NCBI GenBank assembly: GCA_031288765.1
Contig: JAITQV010000540.1
Span: forward strand, 1 to 6,794
Direction of reading: 5' to 3'
Origin: Planctomycetaceae bacterium
Lineage (GTDB): Bacteria; Planctomycetota; Planctomycetia; Pirellulales; Thermoguttaceae
Length of the DNA: 6,794 nt
This document shows, in pieces, positions 1 to 5,107 of the stretch. The notes beneath the pieces were generated by a model that was given only the letters and a program-made list of their open reading frames with translations, was not told the origin of the DNA and did no database searches. Position 1 is the stretch's first letter. Every line of letters begins with the position of its first letter. Position numbers and translations under genes: made by a program.

Positions 1-161
1 TGAATAATTAGAATAATTAATAACTATTAGTTGATAGTTTATAGTGAATAGTGGATAGTTCGCATGCGGATTTCCTGCCGCAACGGCAATGATTCCGTTT
101 GCGAACTATTAACTATCTGCTATCCGTTAAACCCCGCAGGGTAGGGGTGTGATGTGTATAA

Positions 162-190
162 CCGGCGGTGAAGCGCAGCGCAACCGCCGG
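162..190. repeat. Internal hairpin, 8-bp GC-rich stem
   Basis: CCGGCGGT (162-169) is the exact reverse complement of ACCGCCGG (183-190), with a 13-nt loop that contains two GCGC words. It lies inside the 26-478 element. Such GC-rich palindromes are typical of intergenic repeat families; no specific function is assigned. Confidence 0.65.
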
Positions 191-285
191 ATCGGAATGC
201 CCCAAATTCACAAGGTAGGCAAACGTTGGGTGAAAGCCCCTCGCCGCAGCGGTTGCGTCGGCGTCAGCCGACCTTCATATATGCG

Positions 286-313
286 GTAGGGGCGAAAAAT
301 CTTTCGCCCCTAC
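286..313. repeat. Internal hairpin, perfect 12-bp stem (GTAGGGGCGAAA family)
   Basis: GTAGGGGCGAAA (286-297) pairs perfectly with TTTCGCCCCTAC (302-313) around the 4-nt loop AATC. It resembles a GTAGGGGCGA...TCGCCCCTAC palindrome that recurs in intergenic DNA of many unrelated bacteria (from memory). A neighbouring 6-bp stem, GTCGGC (257-262) with GCCGAC (267-272), and another 8-bp stem, CCGTAGGT (338-345) with ACCTACGG (359-366), make the middle of the element highly structured. Confidence 0.7.
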
Positions 314-502
314 ATTGCGACTTTTGTTGGCAAACTTCCGTAGGTTGCGCTTCGCTCCACCTACGGTTATGCACATCTCGCCCTGCGGGCTAAAACCGCA
401 AGCGGAATTATTGCCGTTAAACAGGAAATCCGCTTGCGTCCTCCACTATTAACTGTTCACTATAAACTATCAACTAATATGTTGCCCTACGCTAGGATAT
501 GA

Positions 503-523
503 AGGGCTTTCAGCCCTATTTTC
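503..523. repeat. Short palindrome AGGGCT-TTC-AGCCCT followed by ATTTTC
   Basis: A perfect 6-bp dyad (503-508 with 512-517) around a 3-nt loop is followed by ATTTTC. The GGGCTTTCAGCCC core resembles a common intergenic palindrome. Its right part, TTCAGCCCTATTTTC (509-523), occurs again exactly at 6324-6338, which marks it as part of a dispersed repeat. It could act as a weak terminator, but no gene lies just upstream in the window. Confidence 0.5.
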
Positions 524-705
524 GGATAAATCACTGAATTGATACAATGATTCTTTAACCGTGAAAACCACAAAAAAACAATAGGCTTAATAATTACAAA
601 ATACGGCAGTTTTGCCATGTTTTCAATGTTTGAGCAGGTAAGGGAAAAGGTCTAATAAATACGGTTTCAGTTGTGCGGGTGGGGAATTAATCTCCGGCGC
701 CGGAA
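524..705. other. Intergenic spacer without recognisable gene
   Basis: No supported coding frame is present. The stretch up to about 575 is a diverged copy of 6339-6388. A small GGCA-GTTT-TGCC hairpin lies at 605-616. A perfect 10-bp palindrome CCGGCGCCGG (694-703) sits exactly at the left edge of the first tandem array. Confidence 0.5.
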
Positions 706-986
706 CTTGAAACCTTGCAGATTGAACTCGAAACCTTGCAGATTGGACTCAAAACCTTGCAGATTGGACTCAAAACCTTGCAGATTGAACTTGAAACCTT
801 GCAGATTGAACTTGAAACCTGCAGATTGAACTCAAAACCTTGCAGATTGGACTCGAAACCTTGCAGATTGAACTCGAAACCTTGCAGATTGAACTTGAAA
901 CCTTGCAGATTGAACTCGAAACCTTGCAGATTGAACTCGAAACCATGCAGATTGAACTTGAAACCTTGCAGATTGAACTCGAAACC
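706..986. repeat. Tandem array 1: 21-bp unit, about 13 copies
   Basis: Units begin TTGCAGATT at 715, 736, 757, 778, 799, 820, 840, 861, 882, 903, 924, 945 and 966, preceded by a partial unit at 706-714. All are 21 bp except the one starting at 820, which lacks one T and is 20 bp. Variation falls at a few sites: GAA/GGA, CTC/CTT, GAA/AAA and an initial T/A. Because 21 is a multiple of three, several frames on both strands are stop-free. The sense frame reads as repeats of LETLQIE, but it has no ribosome-binding site, no ATG before the array, and is broken by the 1-bp deletion. I treat it as a tandem repeat, not a gene. Confidence 0.9.
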
Positions 987-1181
987 ATGCAGATTGGAGT
1001 TGAATCGGTACCGACTGGAGTTGAATCGGTACCGACTGGAGTTAAATCGGTACCGATTGGAGTTGAATCGGTACCGGTTGGAGTTGAATCGGTACCGATT
1101 GGAGTTGAATCGGTACCGGTTGGACTTGAATCGGTACCGGTTGGACTAGAATCGGTACCGGTTGTAGTTGAATCGGTTTAG
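987..1181. repeat. Tandem array 2: 21-bp unit with invariant CGGTACCG, about 9 copies
   Basis: A junction unit at 987-1013 fuses the array 1 start (ATGCAGATTGGA) to the array 2 end. It is followed by 21-bp units at 1014, 1035, 1056, 1077, 1098, 1119, 1140 and 1161. The 8-bp palindrome CGGTACCG occurs eight times at exact 21-bp intervals (1006, 1027, 1048, 1069, 1090, 1111, 1132, 1153) without a change. The last unit has CGGTTTAG instead. Differences between units lie outside the palindrome. In one frame this would encode VESVP[TIV]G heptads ending in TAG at 1179-1181, but nothing upstream looks like a translation start. It is in phase with and distantly similar to array 1. Confidence 0.9.
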
Positions 1182-1216
1182 AGAAACGGCATCTATTCAG
1201 TGGAAAGTTTCCGCAG

Positions 1217-1370
1217 AACCTTATTTTCAACCTGATTTTGTGAGGAAATTTTGGTTGCTAAGGTTGTTTTGTTTGAAAAAAACAGGTTGAAGATAAGGTT
1301 TGTCTTCACCTTGCTCAACCAAGGACAGAATAGAGACCAAACTTTTATCAAAACTCCGCTGAAAGATTAT
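1217..1370. repeat. Dispersed intergenic repeat, copy 1, with inverted arm
   Basis: Bases 1236-1300 align without gaps to 4872-4936, with most positions identical, including the run AGGTTGTTTTGTTTG. A further match around TCCGCTGAAA (1355 and 4969) shows that the two copies continue, copy 1 having about 23 extra bases between the matches. In addition, 1217-1234 is the reverse complement of 1283-1300 with one mismatch, so this copy can fold into an 18-bp stem with a 48-nt loop. The minus strand of 1219-1239 is identical over 21 nt to 4915-4935. No gene is supported in 1182-1392. Confidence 0.7.
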
Positions 1371-1392
1371 GGAAAAAAATATTGCCCCCCGC

Positions 1393-1420
1393 TTGCACAT
1401 CAAAACCTAATCATTATAAT
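1393..1420 (+). promoter_or_regulatory. Sigma70-type promoter of tRNA-Gly
   Basis: TTGCAC (1393-1398) and a perfect TATAAT (1415-1420) are separated by 16 bp. Transcription would start near 1427, about 38 bp before the mature tRNA 5' end, which suits a tRNA precursor leader. Confidence 0.7.
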
Positions 1421-1464
1421 TTGGCGAAAATAATTTAATGATTGAATTGTTGAATTATTTTGTT

Positions 1465-1537
1465 GCGGGCGTAGCTCAGTTGGTAGAGCACGACGTTGCC
1501 AACGTCGTTGTCGACGGTTCGAACCCGTTCGCCCGCT
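1465..1537 (+). tRNA. tRNA-Gly (anticodon GCC)
   Basis: A complete cloverleaf can be drawn by eye. The acceptor stem is GCGGGCG (1465-1471) with CGCCCGC (1530-1536). The D arm is GCTC/GAGC (1474-1477, 1486-1489) around AGTTGGTA. The anticodon stem is CGACG/CGTCG (1491-1495, 1503-1507) with loop TTGCCAA, giving anticodon GCC at 1498-1500. The variable loop is TTGTC, and the T arm is GACGG/CCGTT around TTCGAAC. The discriminator base is T (U73), as expected for bacterial tRNA-Gly. It reads glycine codons GGC and GGU. CCA is not encoded, since the gene is followed by TTT, so the CCA end must be added after transcription. It has its own promoter upstream and a terminator downstream, so it is a single-gene unit. 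Confidence 0.97.
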
Positions 1538-1550
1538 TTTCAGGTCAATG

Positions 1551-1566
1551 ACCGTCGGGCGGTTTT
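1551..1566 (+). terminator. Weak first hairpin after tRNA-Gly
   Basis: ACCG (1551-1554) pairs with CGGT (1560-1563) around TCGGG, followed by TTT. The stem is short, so it probably only supplements the stronger terminator that follows. Confidence 0.3.
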
Positions 1567-1583
1567 CCGATTCAGGGTAAAAA

Positions 1584-1611
1584 CCCAGTCCCAAGAAGGC
1601 TGGGCTTTTTT
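1584..1611 (+). terminator. Rho-independent terminator of tRNA-Gly
   Basis: CCCAG (1584-1588) pairs with CTGGG (1600-1604). An inner CC/GG pair (1590-1591 with 1598-1599) and a bulged T extend the stem. It is followed by C and a run of six T (1606-1611). It lies 46 bp after the tRNA and 63 bp before tig, so it separates the two transcription units. Confidence 0.75.
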
Positions 1612-1631
1612 ATTCCCACATAATGTAATGT

Positions 1632-1650
1632 CCCAATTGGGTTTATAAAC
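1632..1650. promoter_or_regulatory. Two abutting palindromes upstream of tig, possible promoter/operator
   Basis: CCCAATTGGG (1632-1641) and GTTTATAAAC (1641-1650) are both perfect 10-bp palindromes sharing one G. The second contains TATAAA, a plausible -10 element 25 bp before the tig start; no good -35 is seen. Regulatory use is a guess. Confidence 0.35.
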
Positions 1651-1674
1651 GGGGCTTTTTCCATTTCAATCACA

Positions 1675-3174
1675 ATGACTCATTCCGAAGAACCTGTTGA
1701 TATTGTAAAAACAGAAGAAATGGCGTTGTCCGCCGATATTCAAAAAATCAGCGCCTGCGAACGCCGTATCAAAATAACGATTCCGCCGTCCGAAGTGGAT
1801 CGGTATTTTCAAAAAGAGTTTGTCGAGCTTGCAAAAAAAGCCTATGTCCCCGGTTTCCGTCCGGGAATGGCTCCGCAAAAACTCATTGAAAAACGCTTCA
1901 AAAAAGATGTTTCGGAACAGGTGAAAAATAGTCTGGTTACCGACGCTTTGACCCAAATAAGCAGCCGTGATAATTTCACACCAATCAGTGAACCGGATTT
2001 CCAATACGATTCCCTCATTCTGCCCGCCGAAGGACCTTTTATATTTGAATTTGGAATTGAAGTCCGCCCCGAATTTGACCTCCCCGAATGGAAAGGGCTT
2101 AAACTCAAAAAACCGGTTCGGGATTTTTCCGCCGCCGATATTGACAAGATAATTAAACGAATTCTGGAAAATCACGGCGAACTTAAACATAAAACCGAAC
2201 CCGCCGAACCCGATGATTACATTGAAACCAAATTGACCTTCAAATCGGACGAACAAATTCTTTCTTCGATTGACCGTGAAACCATTCGGATTCGCCCCGT
2301 GCTTTCATTCCACGACGGTTTTCTCAAAAACTTCGATACCGTGTTCACCGGCGCTAAACCGGGCGATGTGATAACAACACAAATCACGTTAACAGAAAAT
2401 GCCGCCAACCCCGAATTTCAAAAGAAAACCGTTGATGCGGTTTTTGAGATTCTGGCGGTCAAAAAACTGGAAATTCCGGCTCTTTCGGAAGCCTTTTTGC
2501 AACGTCTCGGCGGTTATAATAACGAAGCCGATTTTCGTGATTCGGTTCTGGATACGTTGCAGCGGCAGCTGGAACATGAGCAACGGCTTCAGGCTCGGCG
2601 TCAGGTTACCGAAGTGCTGGTTGGCGGTATTGATTGGGAATTGCCGCTGAAATTGCTGGAACGTCAGTCGGAACGGGAATTTCAACGGAAAATTTTGGAA
2701 TTCCAGCGGAGCGGTTACAGCGAGGAGCAAATTCAATCTTACGCCAATGCTCTCCGTCAAAACCTTCTGGAAGAAACCGCCCGCTCCTTGAAAGAACATT
2801 TTATTCTTGAAAAACTTGCGGAAGTTGAAAGTATCGAAGAAACGGAAGAAGATATTGATTTGGAAATCGGGCTTATTGCCGCACAAAACAATTCGTCGCC
2901 GCGAAGAGTTCGGGCGCAAATCGAAAAAAAAGCCGGTCACATGGATATTCTCCGAAATCAAATTATCGAGCGCAAAGCCATCGACCTGATCTTCCAACAC
3001 GCAACCTTCAAAGAAATTCCCTATGAGATTGAATATCCCGCCGAAGAAGCGGTTAATTGGGCGATTATCCCCAACCCGAATGCTATCGCGGAAGCAACAT
3101 CAGAAGATCTGAAAGCGGTCAACAAAGAACTTAATTCCAAAAAGAAATTGGATCCCAATACTAAAATTAAATAG
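1675..3174 (+). CDS. tig: Trigger factor, ribosome-associated chaperone (planctomycete type)
   Basis: This 499-residue protein should be trigger factor, the cytosolic chaperone that docks beside the ribosome exit tunnel and shields nascent chains. The ribosome-binding domain covers roughly residues 22-145 and holds the docking loop PGFRPGMAPQK (59-69). A divergent peptidyl-prolyl isomerase-like domain follows at about 150-262 (DDYIETKLTF, IRIRPVLSF, then LAVKKLEIP at 260-268). The helical C-terminal chaperone domain covers about 263-450 (WELPLKLLERQSEREF at 321-336, SLKEHFILEKLAE at 371-383, NQIIERKAIDLI at 428-439). It is longer than the ~430 residues usual in proteobacteria because of an N-terminal lead of about 20 residues and a charged, Lys-rich tail after 450. 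ATG 1675 has no clear Shine-Dalgarno; an internal ATG at 1720 (Met16) is possible. The usual downstream partner clpP is absent; a secretion ATPase follows instead. Confidence 0.93.
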   Translation: MTHSEEPVDIVKTEEMALSADIQKISACERRIKITIPPSEVDRYFQKEFVELAKKAYVPGFRPGMAPQKLIEKRFKKDVSEQVKNSLVTDALTQISSRDNFTPISEPDFQYDSLILPAEGPFIFEFGIEVRPEFDLPEWKGLKLKKPVRDFSAADIDKIIKRILENHGELKHKTEPAEPDDYIETKLTFKSDEQILSSIDRETIRIRPVLSFHDGFLKNFDTVFTGAKPGDVITTQITLTENAANPEFQKKTVDAVFEILAVKKLEIPALSEAFLQRLGGYNNEADFRDSVLDTLQRQLEHEQRLQARRQVTEVLVGGIDWELPLKLLERQSEREFQRKILEFQRSGYSEEQIQSYANALRQNLLEETARSLKEHFILEKLAEVESIEETEEDIDLEIGLIAAQNNSSPRRVRAQIEKKAGHMDILRNQIIERKAIDLIFQHATFKEIPYEIEYPAEEAVNWAIIPNPNAIAEATSEDLKAVNKELNSKKKLDPNTKIK

Positions 3175-3192
3175 AAAACGGTTTTCTATTTT
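3172..3192 (+). terminator. AT-rich hairpin overlapping the tig stop codon
   Basis: TAGAAAA (3172-3178) pairs with TTTTCTA (3182-3188) around CGG, followed by TTTT and an AT-rich stretch. The stem is weak, so read-through into the next gene is plausible. Confidence 0.35.
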
Positions 3193-3217
3193 AATATTTT
3201 ATTGCCGGGTGATGGCG

Positions 3218-3234
3218 AAACGGGCGTTTTTTTT
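3218..3234 (+). terminator. Small hairpin with eight-T run between tig and the ATPase gene
   Basis: AAAC (3218-3221) and GTTT (3226-3229) flank GGGC, with an uninterrupted T run at 3227-3234. The T run is convincing but the stem is very short, so this may not terminate transcription. Confidence 0.25.
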
Positions 3235-3266
3235 AACGGATAACCGGTTTTCAATCGTAAATCGCC

Positions 3267-4523
3267 ATGTTACAAACCGTTGCGGAACACTTTGAGACAT
3301 GGCTTCGGGAATCACGGAAACAGCCGGGCGATTTTATTGTTGTATTGATTGATAAGATTCTTGCCGGTGCTGCGGCGTTGTCTGCAAGCGATATTCATTT
3401 CCAACCGAGTCGCAACGGTGTTGAGGTACGGTTTCGGATTGACGGGGTTTTGCATATTCTTGGTTGTTTACCGTTGGAGCATTCCGGTCAAATTGCGGCG
3501 AGGCTTAAAGTTTTTGCCGGGCTTTTGACGTACAAGGTTGATGTTCCTCAGGAAGGGCGTGTTCGGAGCGGGCGGATTGAAGGAATTGCTCAGGAAATGC
3601 GGATAAGTTCCGCTCCGACTCTTTTCGGTGAACGAATTGTTGTCCGGTTTTTTTCGCCGGAAAATCAACACCAATCCATTGAATCGTTGGGTTTTGAAGA
3701 ACCGGTTCGGCAACTTCTCCATGAAACGGTTACACGGCGAAGCGGTGCGGTTTTAATTGTCGGTCCTTCGGGAAGCGGTAAGACAACAACCGCGTACGCA
3801 ATGCTTCGTGAATTGGCAAATTCCGGCGAAACAACCCGAAGTATTGTTTCTTTAGAAGACCCAATCGAACACGCGATTGACGGTGTTGCGCAAATTGAAG
3901 TTTCTTCGCGTTCCGATTCCGGCGGGGCGGAACACGGTGAAAAGTTCCGTACACTTTCGCTTGATCGGATGTTGCAATATATGATGCGGCAAGACCCGGA
4001 AGTATTGATGGTTGGGGAGATTCGGGAACGCCGCACTGCGGAAGCCGCATTTCAGGCGGCGTTAACCGGACATCTTTTGATTAGTACGTTTCATGGCGGC
4101 AGTGCGGCGGAATCCATCGGACGTTTTCTGGAACTTGGTATTGAACCGTTTGTTCTTCGCAGCAGTATTGCTTTTTTGCTTTGCCAAAGACTTTTAAGAC
4201 GGCTTTGTTCCTGTTCAAAAAAAACGGAGCAACAATTGGAAATCCGGTTGCAGGGGAACAATTTAACGGTTCGGCAATATTTTGAACCTTGCGGTTGTTC
4301 TTATTGCGGCGGAACCGGTTATACGGGACGGATACCGGTTGCGGAGATTTTGCCGCTTGAAAACGAAGAGATTGCCCGTGCGATTCTCGAACGCCGCGCA
4401 ACAGGAATTCTTCAACAATTGGCGCGGGAACAGGGAATGATACCGCTTGTTGAGAATGTTGTTCGTTGCATAGAGAGGGGGCAAACGTCTCTTCCCGAAG
4501 CAAAACGTGTTCTTGGTTATTAG
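3267..4523 (+). CDS. Short GspE/PilB-family type II secretion or type IV pilus ATPase
   Basis: This 418-residue protein belongs to the secretion ATPases that sit as cytosolic hexamers under type II secretion or type IV pilus machines and power pseudopilin or pilin assembly. Visible motifs, in order: the N2-domain signature SDIHFQP...VRFRIDG (41-60); Walker A GPSGSGKTTT (166-175); the Asp-box region SLEDPIEHAIDGVAQIEV (195-212); Walker B with EVLMVGEIR (245-253); the His box TGHLLISTFHGG (267-278); and a zinc-type cysteine cluster with C314, C316, C342, C344 and C347 before GGTGYTGR. The cysteines favour GspE/PilB over the retraction ATPase PilT. It lacks the N-terminal MshEN-type domain that brings full-length members to 550-600 residues. 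The His box reads STFHGG rather than the usual STLHTN. ATG 3267 has no evident ribosome-binding site. No pseudopilin, GspD or GspF gene is adjacent, so the machine it serves is unknown. Confidence 0.88.
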   Translation: MLQTVAEHFETWLRESRKQPGDFIVVLIDKILAGAAALSASDIHFQPSRNGVEVRFRIDGVLHILGCLPLEHSGQIAARLKVFAGLLTYKVDVPQEGRVRSGRIEGIAQEMRISSAPTLFGERIVVRFFSPENQHQSIESLGFEEPVRQLLHETVTRRSGAVLIVGPSGSGKTTTAYAMLRELANSGETTRSIVSLEDPIEHAIDGVAQIEVSSRSDSGGAEHGEKFRTLSLDRMLQYMMRQDPEVLMVGEIRERRTAEAAFQAALTGHLLISTFHGGSAAESIGRFLELGIEPFVLRSSIAFLLCQRLLRRLCSCSKKTEQQLEIRLQGNNLTVRQYFEPCGCSYCGGTGYTGRIPVAEILPLENEEIARAILERRATGILQQLAREQGMIPLVENVVRCIERGQTSLPEAKRVLGY

Positions 4524-4554
4524 AAGGAACGTAATATGTAATTGTTTATTTTAT

Positions 4555-4655
4555 TAACCACAGAGAACAAGGAGAGAAGTCCGCAGATCACGCAGATTTT
4601 CATTTTGTGAGCATCTGCGTAATCTGCGGTCTATTTTGCATTCAACTCTGCGTGA
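4555..4655. repeat. CACAGAG / ATCTGCG-type intergenic hairpin repeat
   Basis: CCGCAGATCACGCAGAT (4581-4597) is the reverse complement of 4613-4629 with one mismatch, around a 15-nt loop. It is flanked by AACCACAGAGAAC on the left and CAACTCTGCGTGAAGG on the right. This wording matches a widespread family of intergenic palindromes in planctomycetes and other phyla (from memory). The left flank's CACAGAG has only a shortened inverse on the right, so the copy seems truncated there, next to the transposase scrap. The hairpin lies 57 bp after the ATPase gene and could also stop its transcript. Confidence 0.65.
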
Positions 4656-4857
4656 AGGCGTTCAATTTCCTTTTACGGAACGCCAAATACGAGGCGCTGT
4701 AGTGATGCGTAAAAATAGTTACTACAACCGGAGTGAACAAGGCGCCCAAACACAAGCGATCTTAATGAGTATTTTCAAAACCTTACAACAACGAAAATAT
4801 AAAGTGACCGAGGAAATGGCGAACGCCCTGCAACAACTACTAAAAACAAAAAAATGA
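4636..4857 (+). pseudogene. C-terminal remnant of an IS66-type transposase
   Basis: An open frame of 73 codons ends at a TGA (4855-4857). Residues 14-55, starting TERQIRGAVVMRKNSYYNRS and continuing EQGAQTQAILMSIFKTLQQR, resemble the extreme C-terminus of IS66-family transposases, where an ER.IRP.V..RKNS block carries the last catalytic Glu of the DDE triad (here probably Glu15). The rest of the protein, several hundred residues with the other catalytic residues, is missing. The first dozen codons of the frame come from the neighbouring hairpin repeat, not from the transposase. The expected Asn-Asn before ER is absent, and the usual Pro after IR is Gly. There is no ATG with a ribosome-binding site at the frame's start (TTG 4636; first ATG 4705). 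It is most likely a dead fragment. The family call is from motif memory. Confidence 0.6.
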
Positions 4858-4871
4858 GCTAATGAGGTTGG

Positions 4872-4987
4872 TTTTGTGGGGGAATTATTGGCGACTGAGG
4901 TTGTTTTGTTTGGAAAAATCAGGTTGAAAATAAGGGTATTTGGCGAAATTCTTACACAGTCAAAAAATTCCGCTGAAATATTACTAA
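4872..4987. repeat. Dispersed intergenic repeat, copy 2
   Basis: This copy aligns gap-free with 1236-1300 over 4872-4936 and again around TCCGCTGAAA (4969-4978). Unlike copy 1, it has no inverted partner arm beside it. It lies between the transposase remnant and the metK promoter region. It is non-coding as far as can be seen. The remaining spacer 4988-5060 shows nothing recognisable. Confidence 0.65.
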
Positions 4988-5065
4988 ATATTTTTGAAAA
5001 TAGTCACTTTCCGCCTTGCAAGAAATCGTTGTTTCCGGTAATATAAGCGTAGTTGTTTTTCACAA

Positions 5066-5094
5066 ATTCCTAGACAAATACTAGGTTATATAAT
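5066..5094 (+). promoter_or_regulatory. Probable metK promoter with an overlapping small inverted repeat
   Basis: A perfect -10 hexamer TATAAT lies at 5089-5094. At the proper distance upstream there is only a weak -35 (TTCCTA at 5067-5072, 16-bp spacer); TAGACA at 5071-5076 is too close. CCTAG (5069-5073) and CTAGG (5081-5085), 7 bp apart, form an inverted repeat inside the promoter that could be an operator. Transcription would start near 5101, leaving a very short leader with the ribosome-binding site. No SAM riboswitch is recognisable. Confidence 0.45.
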
Positions 5095-5102
5095 TTTAGA
5101 AA

Positions 5103-5107
5103 AGGAG
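5103..5107 (+). promoter_or_regulatory. Ribosome-binding site of metK
   Basis: AGGAG lies 6 nt before the GTG codon at 5114. It is the only strong Shine-Dalgarno sequence among the genes here, and it fixes the GTG as the start. Confidence 0.8.

Larger units (their letters stand above)
26..478. repeat. 453-bp palindromic intergenic element with long terminal inverted repeats
   Basis: The two ends are inverted copies. Bases 26-48 are a perfect 23-nt reverse complement of 456-478. The match continues with small gaps and substitutions through 61-77 against 422-438 (one mismatch) and 80-103 against 397-419, giving arms of about 80 bp. Four further hairpins sit inside (162-190, 257-272, 286-313, 338-366). 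No open frame inside looks coding, so this is not an insertion sequence carrying its own transposase. It may be a MITE-like non-autonomous element or a nest of REP-like palindromes. No clear target-site duplication is visible at the edges. The structure is directly seen; mobility is inferred. Confidence 0.75.

Noticed and set aside
715..1181. Overlapping open frames in the tandem arrays on both strands as repeat-protein genes
   Set aside because: A 21-bp unit without stops automatically opens several frames. There is no ATG or ribosome-binding site upstream, and the sense frame is broken by a 1-bp deletion at 820. Kept only as a hypothesis in the findings.
706..1181. CRISPR array
   Set aside because: Units adjoin directly with no unique spacers between them, unit length is 21 bp, and no cas gene is present.
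706..1181. Replication origin or plasmid iterons
   Set aside because: The 21-bp spacing is iteron-like, but there is no replication initiator gene, no DnaA-box cluster and no clear AT-rich melting region; the neighbours are ordinary chromosomal genes.
1251..1433. 60-codon open frame before the tRNA
   Set aside because: It lies mostly in the dispersed repeat, has no ribosome-binding site, overlaps the tRNA promoter and has no recognisable protein features.
1400..1594. Minus-strand frame across the tRNA and terminator
   Set aside because: It is antisense to a clear tRNA gene and its terminator, so it is a chance frame.
2389..3000. Long minus-strand frame of about 203 codons within tig
   Set aside because: It is a shadow of the well-supported trigger factor gene and shows no protein-family motif.
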